This document shows, piece after piece, positions 1 to 8,005 of a stretch of DNA of 15,978 nucleotides (its first letter is position 1; every line of letters begins with the position of its first letter). The position numbers and the translations under genes were made by a program. Source of the DNA: Firmicutes bacterium UBA3910 (GTDB lineage: Bacteria > Bacillota > Limnochordia > Darwinibacteriales > Darwinibacteriaceae). The DNA is taken from contig DGFC01000098.1 of NCBI GenBank assembly GCA_002391465.1, positions 1 to 15,978 of the forward strand. Reading direction: 5' to 3'. The notes beneath the pieces are model-generated. The model searched no databases and had not been told where the DNA came from. It saw only the letters and a list, made by a program, of their open reading frames with translations.

Positions 1-615
1 CAGGCTTTCCACAACTTCGAGGAACGCTTTGAACGGCAGTACTCTCTCAAGAGACTCGCACAGATTGAAGTACGGGTTAAATCTTCACTGAATGTAGCGT
101 TTGGAGCATCATTGTTGCAACCTGCTTTGGAAGAAATTGACTCGGCACTTACGGCCTCGGAGTCAACAGCTGGGTGGGGAGTGATCGGCGGAGCAGTGGT
201 CGGTTCAGCCATTCTGCCTGGAATAGGGACCATTTTGGGAGGAGTAATCGGCTCATTTCTCGGTCGTTTCTTCGGCCCAAGCCTGGAGCAAGTCCGTCGA
301 GAGGTTCAACAACATATTTGGGAACACATAGACCGTGCTATCTATGACGAGGTTATGCCAGAAGTGGAGAAGATGATCGATCAGCAGCAAGAACAGCTGG
401 GTGAGGCAGTTCTTAGACACATTGCCCACTATGTCCAAAACTATGACAGCCAGGTACGTGAACTTATTGCGGAACACCAACGCCACAAACGGGAAGTGGA
501 GCGTTACATTCAGGAAGCAAGAAGTATTGCAAATGAGCTCAAACGGCGTCAGGCACAACTTCGCAGTCTAGGAGAAGCGAAGGAGTCGCTGCAGGTGCAG
601 TGGTCCAGAGCGTGA
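1..615 (+). CDS. C-terminal part of a membrane-associated helical protein, possibly dynamin-like (5' truncated)
   Basis: The reading frame is open from base 1 to a TGA at 613-615, so the window shows only the last 204 residues; a TTG at 112 is internal, not a real start. Seen: roughly residues 58-88 form a glycine-rich hydrophobic segment (GGAVVGSAILPGIGTILGG, then GSFLGRFFG), like a glycine zipper or membrane-inserting hairpin. It is flanked by charged helices, and from about residue 95 to the end there is a long Gln/Glu/Arg-rich region expected to be alpha-helical or coiled coil. No GTPase motif is visible because the N-terminus is missing. Inference: this arrangement resembles the stalk and membrane paddle at the end of bacterial dynamin-like GTPases, but it would also fit another membrane-tethered coiled-coil protein. 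The coding assignment is firm; the family is a guess. Confidence 0.55.
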   Translation, partial: QAFHNFEERFERQYSLKRLAQIEVRVKSSLNVAFGASLLQPALEEIDSALTASESTAGWGVIGGAVVGSAILPGIGTILGGVIGSFLGRFFGPSLEQVRREVQQHIWEHIDRAIYDEVMPEVEKMIDQQQEQLGEAVLRHIAHYVQNYDSQVRELIAEHQRHKREVERYIQEARSIANELKRRQAQLRSLGEAKESLQVQWSRA

Positions 616-653
616 GAACCGACCCGTCAAATGATGAAGAGTGGGTGGTTGTT

Positions 654-690
654 CTCTCCCGGGCAAACCAGACCGGGAGAGTTTCACTTT
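654..690 (+). terminator. Hairpin terminator after the truncated gene
   Basis: CTCTCCCGG (654-662) pairs perfectly with CCGGGAGAG (673-681) around a 10-nt loop, giving a GC-rich 9-bp stem. It is followed by GTTTCACTTT, a short and imperfect T-run. It lies 39 bases after the stop codon and separates the first gene from the ABC operon. The weak U-tract makes factor-independent termination likely but not certain. Confidence 0.6.
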
Positions 691-812
691 GGGAGGAAGG
701 AAAAGGGAGACTGCGCCTGAAATACTCAGAGACAATCCATTCGGTTCCCTAATCCAAACGGCTAAACTGGGTACGTCTATAGGGGGGAGCCGAAGACAAA
801 GGCGGTTTCGTG

Positions 813-1727
813 ATGGAGAAAGCTATTGAAGTACAGGGGTTGAGGAAATCCTACGGCCAGATTGAGGCGGTGCGGGGTATTGACTTTTACGTGGAGAAGG
901 GCAAGTTCTTTGCTTTTTTGGGGCCCAATGGTGCGGGTAAGACTACTACCATCGGTATTCTCTCCACCGCCCTCAAAGCGGACCGGGGCAGTGCTAGAAT
1001 CAACGGCCATGAACTGGGTAGGGAGGATGGTCAAATCCGCTCCTCCATCGGCGTTGTCTTTCAGGGTAACTACCTTGACGATCTTTTGACCGTGAAGGAG
1101 AATCTTTTGACCCGGGGCAGTTTCTACGGCCTAAAGGGTCAAGTCCTGGAGAAGGCAGTCCAGCGGGCAGCAGAAGAGGCAGAGGTAACCGAGTTTCTCA
1201 ACCGTCCCTACGGCCAGCTTTCGGGCGGCCAGCGGCGCCGGGCAGATCTGGCCCGGGCACTTGTGAATAGGCCCAAGATTCTCTTTTTGGATGAGCCCAC
1301 CACCGGTCTTGACGCCCAAACCCGCCGTAATGTGTGGGATAGAATCCATGCCCTGCAGCGGGAAAACGAGATGACCGTCTTTCTCACCACCCATTACATG
1401 GAAGAGGCGGCAGGTGCGGACTATGTGATCGTGATCGACCATGGGGAGATCGCAGCGAAGGGTACCCCTGCCCAGCTGAAGGAAGAATACGCTCGGGATC
1501 AGCTGCGGCTCTGGACAGACGATCTGAAAACGCTGCGTGGACTTCTCATGGAGATGTCTTTAAGCTTTAGGGAACAGGCAGATGTGGTAGCCATTGACAT
1601 TCCTTCTACCTTCGCTGCCCTGCCCATAATCGACAGGGTGCGGGACCATATTTCCGGCTTTGAAGTAATCCAGGGTACTATGGACGATGCCTTCATCGGC
1701 ATCACAGGAAAGGAGATCCGCCCATGA
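813..1727 (+). CDS. ABC-2 type exporter, ATP-binding protein
   Basis: This 304-residue ATPase would power export by the permease encoded just downstream. Seen: Walker A GPNGAGKT at residues 37-44, Q-loop Gln in VVFQG near 84, ABC signature LSGGQRRR at 136-143, Walker B ILFLDEP at 156-162, D-loop GLD, and the H-loop His of LTTHYMEEA at 194. The last 70 or so residues form the small C-terminal domain common in drug and lantibiotic-type ABC-2 ATPases (DrrA, CcmA and NatA relatives). The start chosen is the ATG at 813; a GTG directly before it at 810 is equally in frame, and GGCGG at 801-805 is the nearest ribosome binding site. The gene overlaps the permease by 4 bases (ATGA), so the two are probably translationally coupled. 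The substrate cannot be read from the sequence; a toxic compound, lipid or peptide is possible. Confidence 0.93.
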   Translation: MEKAIEVQGLRKSYGQIEAVRGIDFYVEKGKFFAFLGPNGAGKTTTIGILSTALKADRGSARINGHELGREDGQIRSSIGVVFQGNYLDDLLTVKENLLTRGSFYGLKGQVLEKAVQRAAEEAEVTEFLNRPYGQLSGGQRRRADLARALVNRPKILFLDEPTTGLDAQTRRNVWDRIHALQRENEMTVFLTTHYMEEAAGADYVIVIDHGEIAAKGTPAQLKEEYARDQLRLWTDDLKTLRGLLMEMSLSFREQADVVAIDIPSTFAALPIIDRVRDHISGFEVIQGTMDDAFIGITGKEIRP

Positions 1728-2581
1728 TTACCTTCGCTCTCCGCAATCTGAAGCTCTTTTTCAGAGATCGGGCCTCTGTCTTTTTCTCCCTTCTAGCCGT
1801 GTTTATCATTATTGGTCTCTATGTCCTTTTCCTTGGTGATACGGTAATGGCAGACATGGAAGGAGTGCCGGCGGCCAGGTTCCTTATGGACAGCTGGATT
1901 ATGGCGGGTCTTTTGGCCGTAACCGCAGTCACCACAACCATGGGTGCCGTCGGTGTGGTGGTGGAGGACCGGGCCAGGGGTATTGCCCAGGACTTCCAGA
2001 CGTCTCCCATCAAACGCAGCACCATCGTGGGAGGTTACCTCCTTTCTACCCTCACGGTGGGAGTGGTTATGGGCTTGGTTGCTCTGCTTCTAACTGAACT
2101 TTACATCGTTGCTAACGGCGGCAGCATCCTGCCAATTGCAGGCCTTGTCAAGGTCCTTGGCCTTATTCTCCTCTCCACCACTGTGAGCGGAGCCATACTC
2201 TTTTTCCTAGTCTCGTTTTTCAAAACCCAGAACGCCTTTGGTGTGGCTAGTACTGTGGTGGGGACTCTGATCGGCTTTTTGATGGGTATTTACGTTCCCC
2301 TAGGGGTTCTGCCCCCGTCCGTCCAAACTGCGATCAAACTCTTTCCCATCTCCCATGCCGCATGTTTGTTCCGGCAGGTTTTGATGGAGGTGCCCATGAA
2401 TCTGGCCTTTGCTGGGGCTCCCGGCGCTGTGCTCGAGGAGTTTCAGACCATGATGGGTGTGGTTTTCAGGTTCGGCGACAGCGCGGTCAGTCCCTGGGTG
2501 AGTTTACTCATCCTTGTGGTTACTGCCCTTGTTTTCTTTACTCTGGGCGTGTGGCGGATGCTTTACCGGAGTCAAGGCTGA
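1724..2581 (+). CDS. ABC-2 type exporter, permease
   Basis: This 285-residue integral membrane protein is the channel partner of the preceding ATPase. Seen: an N-terminal cytoplasmic stretch with the usual start of the family (ALRNLKLFFRDRASVFFS), followed by about six hydrophobic segments near residues 20-40, 62-84, 105-128, 139-166, 172-196 and 258-278. A larger loop between the fifth and sixth segments is probably extracytoplasmic. Length and pattern fit the ABC2_membrane family of half-transporters, which dimerise. The ATG overlaps the ATPase stop codon, so the pair form one operon; no accessory protein, regulator or modification enzyme lies beside it to suggest the substrate. Confidence 0.88.
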   Translation: MITFALRNLKLFFRDRASVFFSLLAVFIIIGLYVLFLGDTVMADMEGVPAARFLMDSWIMAGLLAVTAVTTTMGAVGVVVEDRARGIAQDFQTSPIKRSTIVGGYLLSTLTVGVVMGLVALLLTELYIVANGGSILPIAGLVKVLGLILLSTTVSGAILFFLVSFFKTQNAFGVASTVVGTLIGFLMGIYVPLGVLPPSVQTAIKLFPISHAACLFRQVLMEVPMNLAFAGAPGAVLEEFQTMMGVVFRFGDSAVSPWVSLLILVVTALVFFTLGVWRMLYRSQG

Positions 2582-2607
2582 GCCTACTAGCCGCTCAGCT
2601 TGGGTTT
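2575..2607 (+). terminator. Possible terminator of the ABC operon
   Basis: GCTGAGC (2577-2583) pairs with GCTCAGC (2593-2599) around a 9-nt loop, extended by one G-U and one A-U pair. It is followed by TTGGGTTT, a poor U-tract. The stem includes the permease stop codon. It could end the ABC transcript just before the aro promoter, but the weak T-run leaves this uncertain. Confidence 0.4.
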
Positions 2608-2609
2608 AA

Positions 2610-2639
2610 TTGACAAATAGATCCAAAGTTGGGTAAAAT
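2610..2639 (+). promoter_or_regulatory. Sigma-A type promoter of the aro operon
   Basis: A perfect -35 box TTGACA (2610-2615) is followed after 18 bases by TAAAAT (2634-2639), five of six matches to the -10 consensus. Transcription would begin near 2646, leaving about 50 bases of leader before the aroA ATG. The promoter also covers the TTG at 2629 that would otherwise extend aroA upstream, which supports the later start. No operator or attenuator is evident in the short leader. Confidence 0.75.
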
Positions 2640-2697
2640 AGGTAATAGAAGCGATGCGATTCTATCGCCCGTGGTAATCTCGCAGGGGGGAAACGCA

Positions 2698-3960
2698 ATG
2701 AAATTGCTGGGTCGCACTGTGGTGCCCGGGGACAAGGCCATTTCCCATCGGGCTCTTATTATCAGCAGCCTCAGCCATGGGCCTTCAGTTATTCATGGGT
2801 TAAACGAAGGTCTGGATTGTTCATGTACCAGGCGCTGTTTGGCGCAGCTGGGCGTTTCCATCCACAAAAATAAGGAAGCTTGGCATGTGGAAGGGCGCGG
2901 CTTTCGTCTGGACAGGACGGAAGAAGTGCTCTTTTGTAATGAATCGGGGGCTACCCTGCGCATGCTGGCCGGTGTACTGGCCGGCCAGGACTTCTTGAGT
3001 TTCCTGGATGGTGGACCATCCCTGCGCAGCCGTCCCATGGGTGCCATCATTGATCCACTGCGCAAGATGGGCGCGGATATGTACGGTGCTGCGGGCAGTA
3101 ATCTGGCGCCCCTTACCATCCGGGGCGGCGGACTCAAGGGGATCCGCTATGAGCTGCCCATACCCCACGCCCAGGTCAAATCGGCAATTCTCTTTGCTGC
3201 TCTGCAGGCAGAAGGGACAAGCCAGATTGTTGAACCTGTGCAGTCAAGGGATCACACCGAACGTATGCTCAAGGAAAGCGGCGCCCAACTGCGCCGCATC
3301 GAGGGGACCATTCAAATCACGGGCGGCACTCCTTTGGAAGGCCGGGAAGTATACATTCCCGGCGACTTATCTGCTGCTGCCTTTTTGATCGGGGCAGCCG
3401 TTCTTTTGCCAGGTTCTGAGCTTGTTGTGGAAAACGTTGGGCTCAATCCAACCCGGCTTGGCTTCCTCGAAGTGCTGGGACAGATGGGTGCCTTAGTTGA
3501 GATTGTGGATCTGCAGGAAGTGGGGGGCGAACCCTTCGGTACTGTCGTTGTCCGCGGTGCAGACGAGCTGGCAGCTGCGACGGTGGAAGGGGCGATCATT
3601 CCTCGTTTGGTGGATGAAATACCTATTCTAGCCGTTGTGGCAACCCAGGCGGAAGGTACAACGATTATCCGAAATGCGGCAGAACTCAGGAGCAAGGAGT
3701 CTGACCGCCTAGCGAATCTCGCCCGGGAGCTGAATAAGATTGGGGCCAATATTACTGAGCTGCCGGACGGTTTGGAGATTACCGGACCCACTAAGCTGGG
3801 TAGTGGTTTCCTTGAGAACTATGGTGATCACCGCCTGGCCCTGGCCTGGGAAGTGGTGTCCCTAATCAGTGGGGGCTTGGCCAAAACAGAATCGGGCGGG
3901 TTGCTAGATCTTTCCTTTCCAGGCTTTCAAGAAACCTGGGCAGGGTTAATAGTGGGGTGA
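2698..3960 (+). CDS. aroA: 3-phosphoshikimate 1-carboxyvinyltransferase (EPSP synthase)
   Basis: It joins PEP to shikimate-3-phosphate, the sixth step of the shikimate pathway, in the cytosol. The start is the ATG at 2698, behind AGGGGGG at 2684-2690, giving 420 residues, close to the usual 425-430. Seen: VPGDKAISHRAL at residues 9-20, NESGATLRML at 81-90, RSRPM at 110-114, AQVKSAIL at 158-165, SRDHTERML at 183-191, NVGLNPTR at 246-253, RLVDEIPI at 303-310 with the general-base type Asp306, ELRSKESDR at 329-337 and GDHR at 376-379. Oddities: Ser is normal after the catalytic Lys13, but Ala14 is present. The first Ser of the SAQ substrate motif is His157. Both positions contact shikimate-3-phosphate in well-studied enzymes. 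The remaining core is intact, and its place at the head of the aro operon supports the function. Confidence 0.95.
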   Translation: MKLLGRTVVPGDKAISHRALIISSLSHGPSVIHGLNEGLDCSCTRRCLAQLGVSIHKNKEAWHVEGRGFRLDRTEEVLFCNESGATLRMLAGVLAGQDFLSFLDGGPSLRSRPMGAIIDPLRKMGADMYGAAGSNLAPLTIRGGGLKGIRYELPIPHAQVKSAILFAALQAEGTSQIVEPVQSRDHTERMLKESGAQLRRIEGTIQITGGTPLEGREVYIPGDLSAAAFLIGAAVLLPGSELVVENVGLNPTRLGFLEVLGQMGALVEIVDLQEVGGEPFGTVVVRGADELAAATVEGAIIPRLVDEIPILAVVATQAEGTTIIRNAAELRSKESDRLANLARELNKIGANITELPDGLEITGPTKLGSGFLENYGDHRLALAWEVVSLISGGLAKTESGGLLDLSFPGFQETWAGLIVG

Positions 3961-3964
3961 GAAA

Positions 3965-4798
3965 ATGAAAGCATATGCCTTGATTGGTTATCCCTTAGAA
4001 CATACCTATTCACCGTTTCTACACAAACTGATCTTCACCGCCTGGGCTCTTCCCCATACCTACATCGCTTGGGAAGTACTTCCTAGCGAGCTGGCAGTGG
4101 GGGTAGAGATGTTTAGGCGCAACTTTGCCGGCTTTAACGTCACATCTCCCCACAAAAAGGAGATTATTCCCCTCCTAGACGAACTGGATCTCAGTGCCGA
4201 GATCTTTTCTGCAGTGAACACGGTAAAAAACGAAGACGGACGCTTGATTGGGTATAATACAGACGGTGTGGGCTTTATGGCGGGCCTGGAACGTCTAGAT
4301 TACGACGCCACGGACAAACACATCTTGATCCTTGGTGCGGGCGGTGCCGCCTACACGGTTGCCTTGGAGCTTGCTAGATTAGGCTGCTCTTTCACCATTG
4401 CCAACCGGGAAGTGGAGACCGCTTACCAGTTAAAATTGTATTTAGACAAACGCTTTCCCAATGTGGATTCGGAAGTATGCAACATCGAGCGGATACCCAG
4501 GCAGAAGTATGAGATGATTGTGAACGCCACACCGGTGGGCATGCCCCCATTGGTGGGCCATTCGCCCATCCATCCCAGCTATTTGGAAGGCGCGGAACTT
4601 GTTTATGACTTGAACTACAACCCCGCCCGCAGTCTGCTCCTGCAGCAGGCAGAACAGGCAGGGTGTCTAGTGGAGAACGGCCTGCCCATGCTGGTTTATC
4701 AGGGAATTCGCTCCCAGGAGATTTGGCAGGGGCGGAAGGCTTCCCCTGAAATGGGAGAAGAAATCCTGGCTGTTATGGCTAAGGAGGTACAGAAATGA
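3965..4798 (+). CDS. aroE: Shikimate dehydrogenase (NADP+)
   Basis: It reduces 3-dehydroshikimate to shikimate with NADPH. The length of 277 residues is typical. Seen: the N-terminal substrate site EHTYSP at 12-17, with Thr where the family usually has the first Ser; NVTSPHK at 58-64 with the catalytic Lys64; Asn85 in AVNTV; Asp100 in YNTDGVGF; the nucleotide loop LGAGGAA near 123-129; NATPVGM; and the C-terminal MLVYQG with the conserved Gln. The ATG at 3965 sits 4 bases after the aroA stop, with GGTGAG as ribosome binding site within the end of aroA, so translation is probably coupled. Its last bases overlap aroQ. With aroQ, aroK and aroA it forms a contiguous four-step segment of the pathway. 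Confidence 0.96.
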   Translation: MKAYALIGYPLEHTYSPFLHKLIFTAWALPHTYIAWEVLPSELAVGVEMFRRNFAGFNVTSPHKKEIIPLLDELDLSAEIFSAVNTVKNEDGRLIGYNTDGVGFMAGLERLDYDATDKHILILGAGGAAYTVALELARLGCSFTIANREVETAYQLKLYLDKRFPNVDSEVCNIERIPRQKYEMIVNATPVGMPPLVGHSPIHPSYLEGAELVYDLNYNPARSLLLQQAEQAGCLVENGLPMLVYQGIRSQEIWQGRKASPEMGEEILAVMAKEVQK

Positions 4799-5238
4799 CC
4801 AAGGTCTTAGTACTCCACGGCCCCAATTTGAACCTTTTGGGGCAGCGCGAACCTGAAATCTACGGTTACATGACACTGGATCAGATTAACGAAGAGATCG
4901 CCTCCCTGGGCAACCAGTTGGGCATTGAAGTGAGTTTCGCCCAGTCCAACCGGGAAGGGGTTCTGATCGAAAAGATCCATCAGGCGGTAGGTGCCTACGA
5001 CTGGATCATCTTCAACCCGGGTGCCTTCAGTCATTACAGCTACGCCCTGAGGGATGCATTGGCTGCTGTGGAGATCCCCACCATTGAGGTACACCTAAGC
5101 AACATTCAAGCCAGGGAAGAGTTCCGCCATAAATCGGTCATTGCCCCGGTCTGCGTTGGTCAGATCAGCGGCTTTGGTGTCAGGTCATACCTGTTAGCCC
5201 TGTACGCGGTGTTTGAAATGCGGGGGGCGGAAAAGTGA
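4795..5238 (+). CDS. aroQ: Type II 3-dehydroquinate dehydratase
   Basis: It removes water from 3-dehydroquinate to give 3-dehydroshikimate, using the small dodecameric type II fold rather than the Schiff-base type I enzyme. The 147 residues are the normal length. Seen: [18 protein letters not shown] at 7-24 with active-site Arg18 and Tyr23; SNREG at 51-55; [10 protein letters not shown] at 73-82 with Asn74; EVHLSNI at 98-104 with catalytic His100; and AREEFR at 106-111. All expected catalytic and substrate residues are present. The ATG overlaps the aroE stop (ATGA), and the gene ends in a GTGA overlap with aroK, so the three are likely co-translated. Confidence 0.97.
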   Translation: MTKVLVLHGPNLNLLGQREPEIYGYMTLDQINEEIASLGNQLGIEVSFAQSNREGVLIEKIHQAVGAYDWIIFNPGAFSHYSYALRDALAAVEIPTIEVHLSNIQAREEFRHKSVIAPVCVGQISGFGVRSYLLALYAVFEMRGAEK

Positions 5239-5756
5239 AGCGGAATATAGTGCTCATGGGCTTTATGGGTGTGGGGAAGACGTCTGTGGGTAGAGAACTG
5301 GCACTTAGACTAAAGAGGGAGTTTGTCGATCTAGATGAGCTTCTAGAAGCGAAACTCGGTGTTTCCATCACCGAGTTTTTTGCCGCAAAAGGTGAAGCAG
5401 CCTTTCGCAAATTGGAGAAAGAAGCGATCCGCAGCCTGGCTCAAAAACGTGGACTTGTTCTGGCCACCGGAGGAGGGGCTGTGCTCGACCCAGAGAATGT
5501 CCGGGCCCTGCGGGAAAAGGGTGTCCTAATTCTTCTCACCGCAGAACCTGAAACTATTGCCCAGCGGCTAGCAGGGGATTTGAGTAGACCTCTACTGGGC
5601 CCAGATGCATCAGTGGAGAGAATCGGGAAGCTGTTGGCCCAAAGGGAAGCCGCCTACCAGGCCGCTGCGAAGGTTGAAATCGCCACCGATCACCTTACGC
5701 CAGACCAAGTGGCGGAGGAAATTGTACGCTGCCTTAGAACCGAGTCTGGGACTTAG
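5235..5756 (+). CDS. aroK: Shikimate kinase
   Basis: It phosphorylates shikimate at the 3-OH with ATP, making the substrate of AroA. The start is GTG at 5235, overlapping the aroQ stop, with GGGGGGCGG just upstream; 173 residues is the usual size. Seen: Walker [10 protein letters not shown] at 9-17; the shikimate-binding VDLDELL with Asp32 and Asp34; FRKLE with Arg58; TGGGAV at 78-83; the LID segment with RPLL and Arg118; and a late Arg137 in QREAAY. All known substrate and nucleotide residues are in place. It is the last gene of the aro operon. About 110 bases without a clear terminator follow, so some read-through into the next gene is possible. Confidence 0.96.
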   Translation: MKRNIVLMGFMGVGKTSVGRELALRLKREFVDLDELLEAKLGVSITEFFAAKGEAAFRKLEKEAIRSLAQKRGLVLATGGGAVLDPENVRALREKGVLILLTAEPETIAQRLAGDLSRPLLGPDASVERIGKLLAQREAAYQAAAKVEIATDHLTPDQVAEEIVRCLRTESGT

Positions 5757-5866
5757 AAAATCGTTCCTTTCTTCACCATTTCCCCCTTTAGGCAGGATTT
5801 TGGCTGGCGTTTTACGAAGATTTAATACCGTAACCGCACAAGACCAGTCTAGAAGGGGGCGAACCA

Positions 5867-8005
5867 ATGCAGCTGCAGTTTTTGGGAGCGGCGGAGACAA
5901 CGAGCGGCTCCTCTTATTTGCTCTCATTTGATCAGTATCAGGTACTTATTGACTGCGGGATGTTCCACGGTCCGGAGGAGTTGAAACAGCGCAACTACGG
6001 AGATTTTCCCTATTCACCGCGGGAGATCGATGCTGTTATTCTCACCCATGCCCATATTGACCACAGTGGGCTTCTGCCCAAGTTGGTGAAACGGGGCTTC
6101 CATGGGCCCATCTACGCCACCGGGGTAACTGCCGATTTGTGCCGGGTTATGCTGGCCGATTCGGGGCATATCCAGGAGACTGAGGTGGAGCGGAAAAATC
6201 GCAAACTGCGTCGGCAGGGTAAACCCCTCCTTGCTCCCATTTACACGGTCGAGGACGCTTTAAACACCCAAGGGCAGTTCAGGCGGATGGTGTACGATGA
6301 GGAGGTTACTGTGCTGCCCGGTTTGCGGCTCCGCATGCGCGACGCGGGGCACATTCTAGGTGCGGCCATTGTGGAGCTGTGGGTTACGGAAAACGGGGAG
6401 ACAAGCAAGTTTGTCTTTTCCGGTGACTTGGGGGGCCTGGATCAGCCCATTATTCAAGACCCCACCTTTATTGCCGAAGCGGATTATTTAATCATCGAAT
6501 CTACCTACGGTACCAGGCTGCATGAAAAGCGGGACGAGCGTTTTACCCACCTGGCCCAGGTGGTGAACGATACCCTGCGGCGGGGAGGCAATCTTTTGAT
6601 CCCCTCCTTTGCGGTGGGGCGGACGCAGGATCTGCTCTACGCATTACGGGTGCTGCAGGATCGGGGCGATGTTCCCCCTTTGACGGTGTATGTGGACAGC
6701 CCGTTGGCTACCGCGGCAACGGAGGTTTATCAAAGCCATGCCCAAGTTTTTGATTACGAGACCCGCAGCATGCTGCGGGAAGGGCGTTCGCCCTTTGAGT
6801 TCCCCGGCCTGCACTACACCGAGAGCGTCGAAGAGTCCATCGCCCTCAACTCCATTACAGGCGGGGTGATAATTATTGCCGGCAGCGGAATGGCCGATGC
6901 TGGTAGGATCAAGCATCATTTGAAACACAACCTTTGGCGCAGGGAAGCGGGGGTCCTGCTTGTTGGCTATCAGGCAGTGGGTACCCTGGGTCGGCGCCTG
7001 CAGGACCGGGCGGAAGAAGTGCGCATCCACGGGGAGCGCATTAGGGTCTGGGCCAGTGTGGATACCATCAGTGGGTTCTCTGCCCATGGGGACCAAGAGG
7101 CGCTCATGAACTGGCTTAAGCGCTTTCGCCATATCGGCCGGGTGTTTGTCACCCACGGCGAGCCCGAGGCCTGCCATGGTTTTGCCGAATTAATCCGCAA
7201 AGAACTGCACGTCCCGGTTACTGTGCCCAAGCTGGATGAAGTTTTTGTGCTCCGGGGTAAAGAGGTGCGGAGCACCTGGTCTGCCGATTTAAAGGAAGTT
7301 CATGTGGAAGAGAACTTCGCCGGTGTCTTTCAAGCAGCACAGGGGGCAGAGGCAGAACTGCGGGCTAGCTATGGCTATGCCAACAGGCGCTACAAGATCA
7401 AAAACACGTTCTTTACTGCCTTTAACTTGGGTTCGGCCCGTCATTTCTTCGAAGAGGCAGCTGCCCTACGGCTGATTGAACGGGGTGCGGTTAAGCCCGG
7501 GGATCTTGACCTGGACAGCCCAGAACTTGGGGAAAAGCTGGCAGAACTGACTGGCAAACGCACCTGGGAAGTTGTGAGGGAAGAAGTGCTGCGTCCGGCT
7601 GGACTGAGCCAAACCGCCTTTTACTACTTAGACCACCTGCCCGCACGGGCAGCCAGTGGTTATACATATACCAGTTCGGGAGCGGAAGTGGAAAACGTTT
7701 ATGCTATTCTCAGGGAAGGATTGGAACCCCAGCTTTTTTCCACTGCCCACGATCTACACCGTTTCTGGCTGGTGCTGCAGGCAGGGGAGCTTCTCAACAC
7801 TGAAAACCGCACACTGCTTTTGGAACGCTATGCCAAACCGGGTGGCTGGTACGAGGTGCGGGGCACTGCTCCTGGCTGTAGAGTGTTCTTGGCGGGCAAG
7901 CTCACGGGCGGAGAGCTTGCGATCCTGCTCAGCAACGGGGAAGAAGGGGCGGAGAGTGTGTATCAGCAGCTCCTCCAACTCAAGGGGGCTCCCAAATGGC
8001 AGTAG
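5867..8005 (+). CDS. Beta-CASP metallo-beta-lactamase nuclease fused to a degenerate serine beta-lactamase-like domain
   Basis: Residues 1 to about 465 form a complete metallo-beta-lactamase/beta-CASP enzyme, the fold of RNase J, CPSF73 and archaeal RNA nucleases: HAHIDH at 61-66, DAGHILGA at 159-166, SGDLGG at 185-190, beta-CASP motif A Glu211 in IIESTYG, motif B His407 in SGFSAHGD, motif C His430 in VTHGE. All metal ligands are present, so RNA or DNA cleavage is likely. Residues about 482-705 are extra and resemble class C/serine hydrolase domains: SYGYANRRYKIKNT, LGSARHFF, RPAGLSQTAFYY, LLSN. The catalytic S-x-x-K reads Ser523-Ala-Arg-His526, and the usual HTSG, YSN and HGG segments are absent or altered, so this half is probably non-catalytic. 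AGAAGGGGG precedes the ATG. The gene overlaps ung by 10 bases. Confidence 0.85.
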   Translation: MQLQFLGAAETTSGSSYLLSFDQYQVLIDCGMFHGPEELKQRNYGDFPYSPREIDAVILTHAHIDHSGLLPKLVKRGFHGPIYATGVTADLCRVMLADSGHIQETEVERKNRKLRRQGKPLLAPIYTVEDALNTQGQFRRMVYDEEVTVLPGLRLRMRDAGHILGAAIVELWVTENGETSKFVFSGDLGGLDQPIIQDPTFIAEADYLIIESTYGTRLHEKRDERFTHLAQVVNDTLRRGGNLLIPSFAVGRTQDLLYALRVLQDRGDVPPLTVYVDSPLATAATEVYQSHAQVFDYETRSMLREGRSPFEFPGLHYTESVEESIALNSITGGVIIIAGSGMADAGRIKHHLKHNLWRREAGVLLVGYQAVGTLGRRLQDRAEEVRIHGERIRVWASVDTISGFSAHGDQEALMNWLKRFRHIGRVFVTHGEPEACHGFAELIRKELHVPVTVPKLDEVFVLRGKEVRSTWSADLKEVHVEENFAGVFQAAQGAEAELRASYGYANRRYKIKNTFFTAFNLGSARHFFEEAAALRLIERGAVKPGDLDLDSPELGEKLAELTGKRTWEVVREEVLRPAGLSQTAFYYLDHLPARAASGYTYTSSGAEVENVYAILREGLEPQLFSTAHDLHRFWLVLQAGELLNTENRTLLLERYAKPGGWYEVRGTAPGCRVFLAGKLTGGELAILLSNGEEGAESVYQQLLQLKGAPKWQ

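Noticed and set aside
641..829. Plus-strand 62-codon frame between the first gene and the ABC operon
   Set aside because: It spans the hairpin at 654-681, has no ribosome binding site, no recognisable protein character and overlaps the ABC ATPase start.
2629..2697. Upstream TTG start that would add 23 residues to AroA
   Set aside because: It lies within the predicted -10/-35 promoter, has no ribosome binding site, and the added residues are unlike EPSP synthase; the ATG at 2698 has a good AGGGGGG site.
3312..3791. 159-codon minus-strand frame inside aroA
   Set aside because: It is a shadow of a strongly conserved gene: low-complexity Ser/Ala/Thr/Pro-rich translation, no ribosome binding site and no family resemblance.
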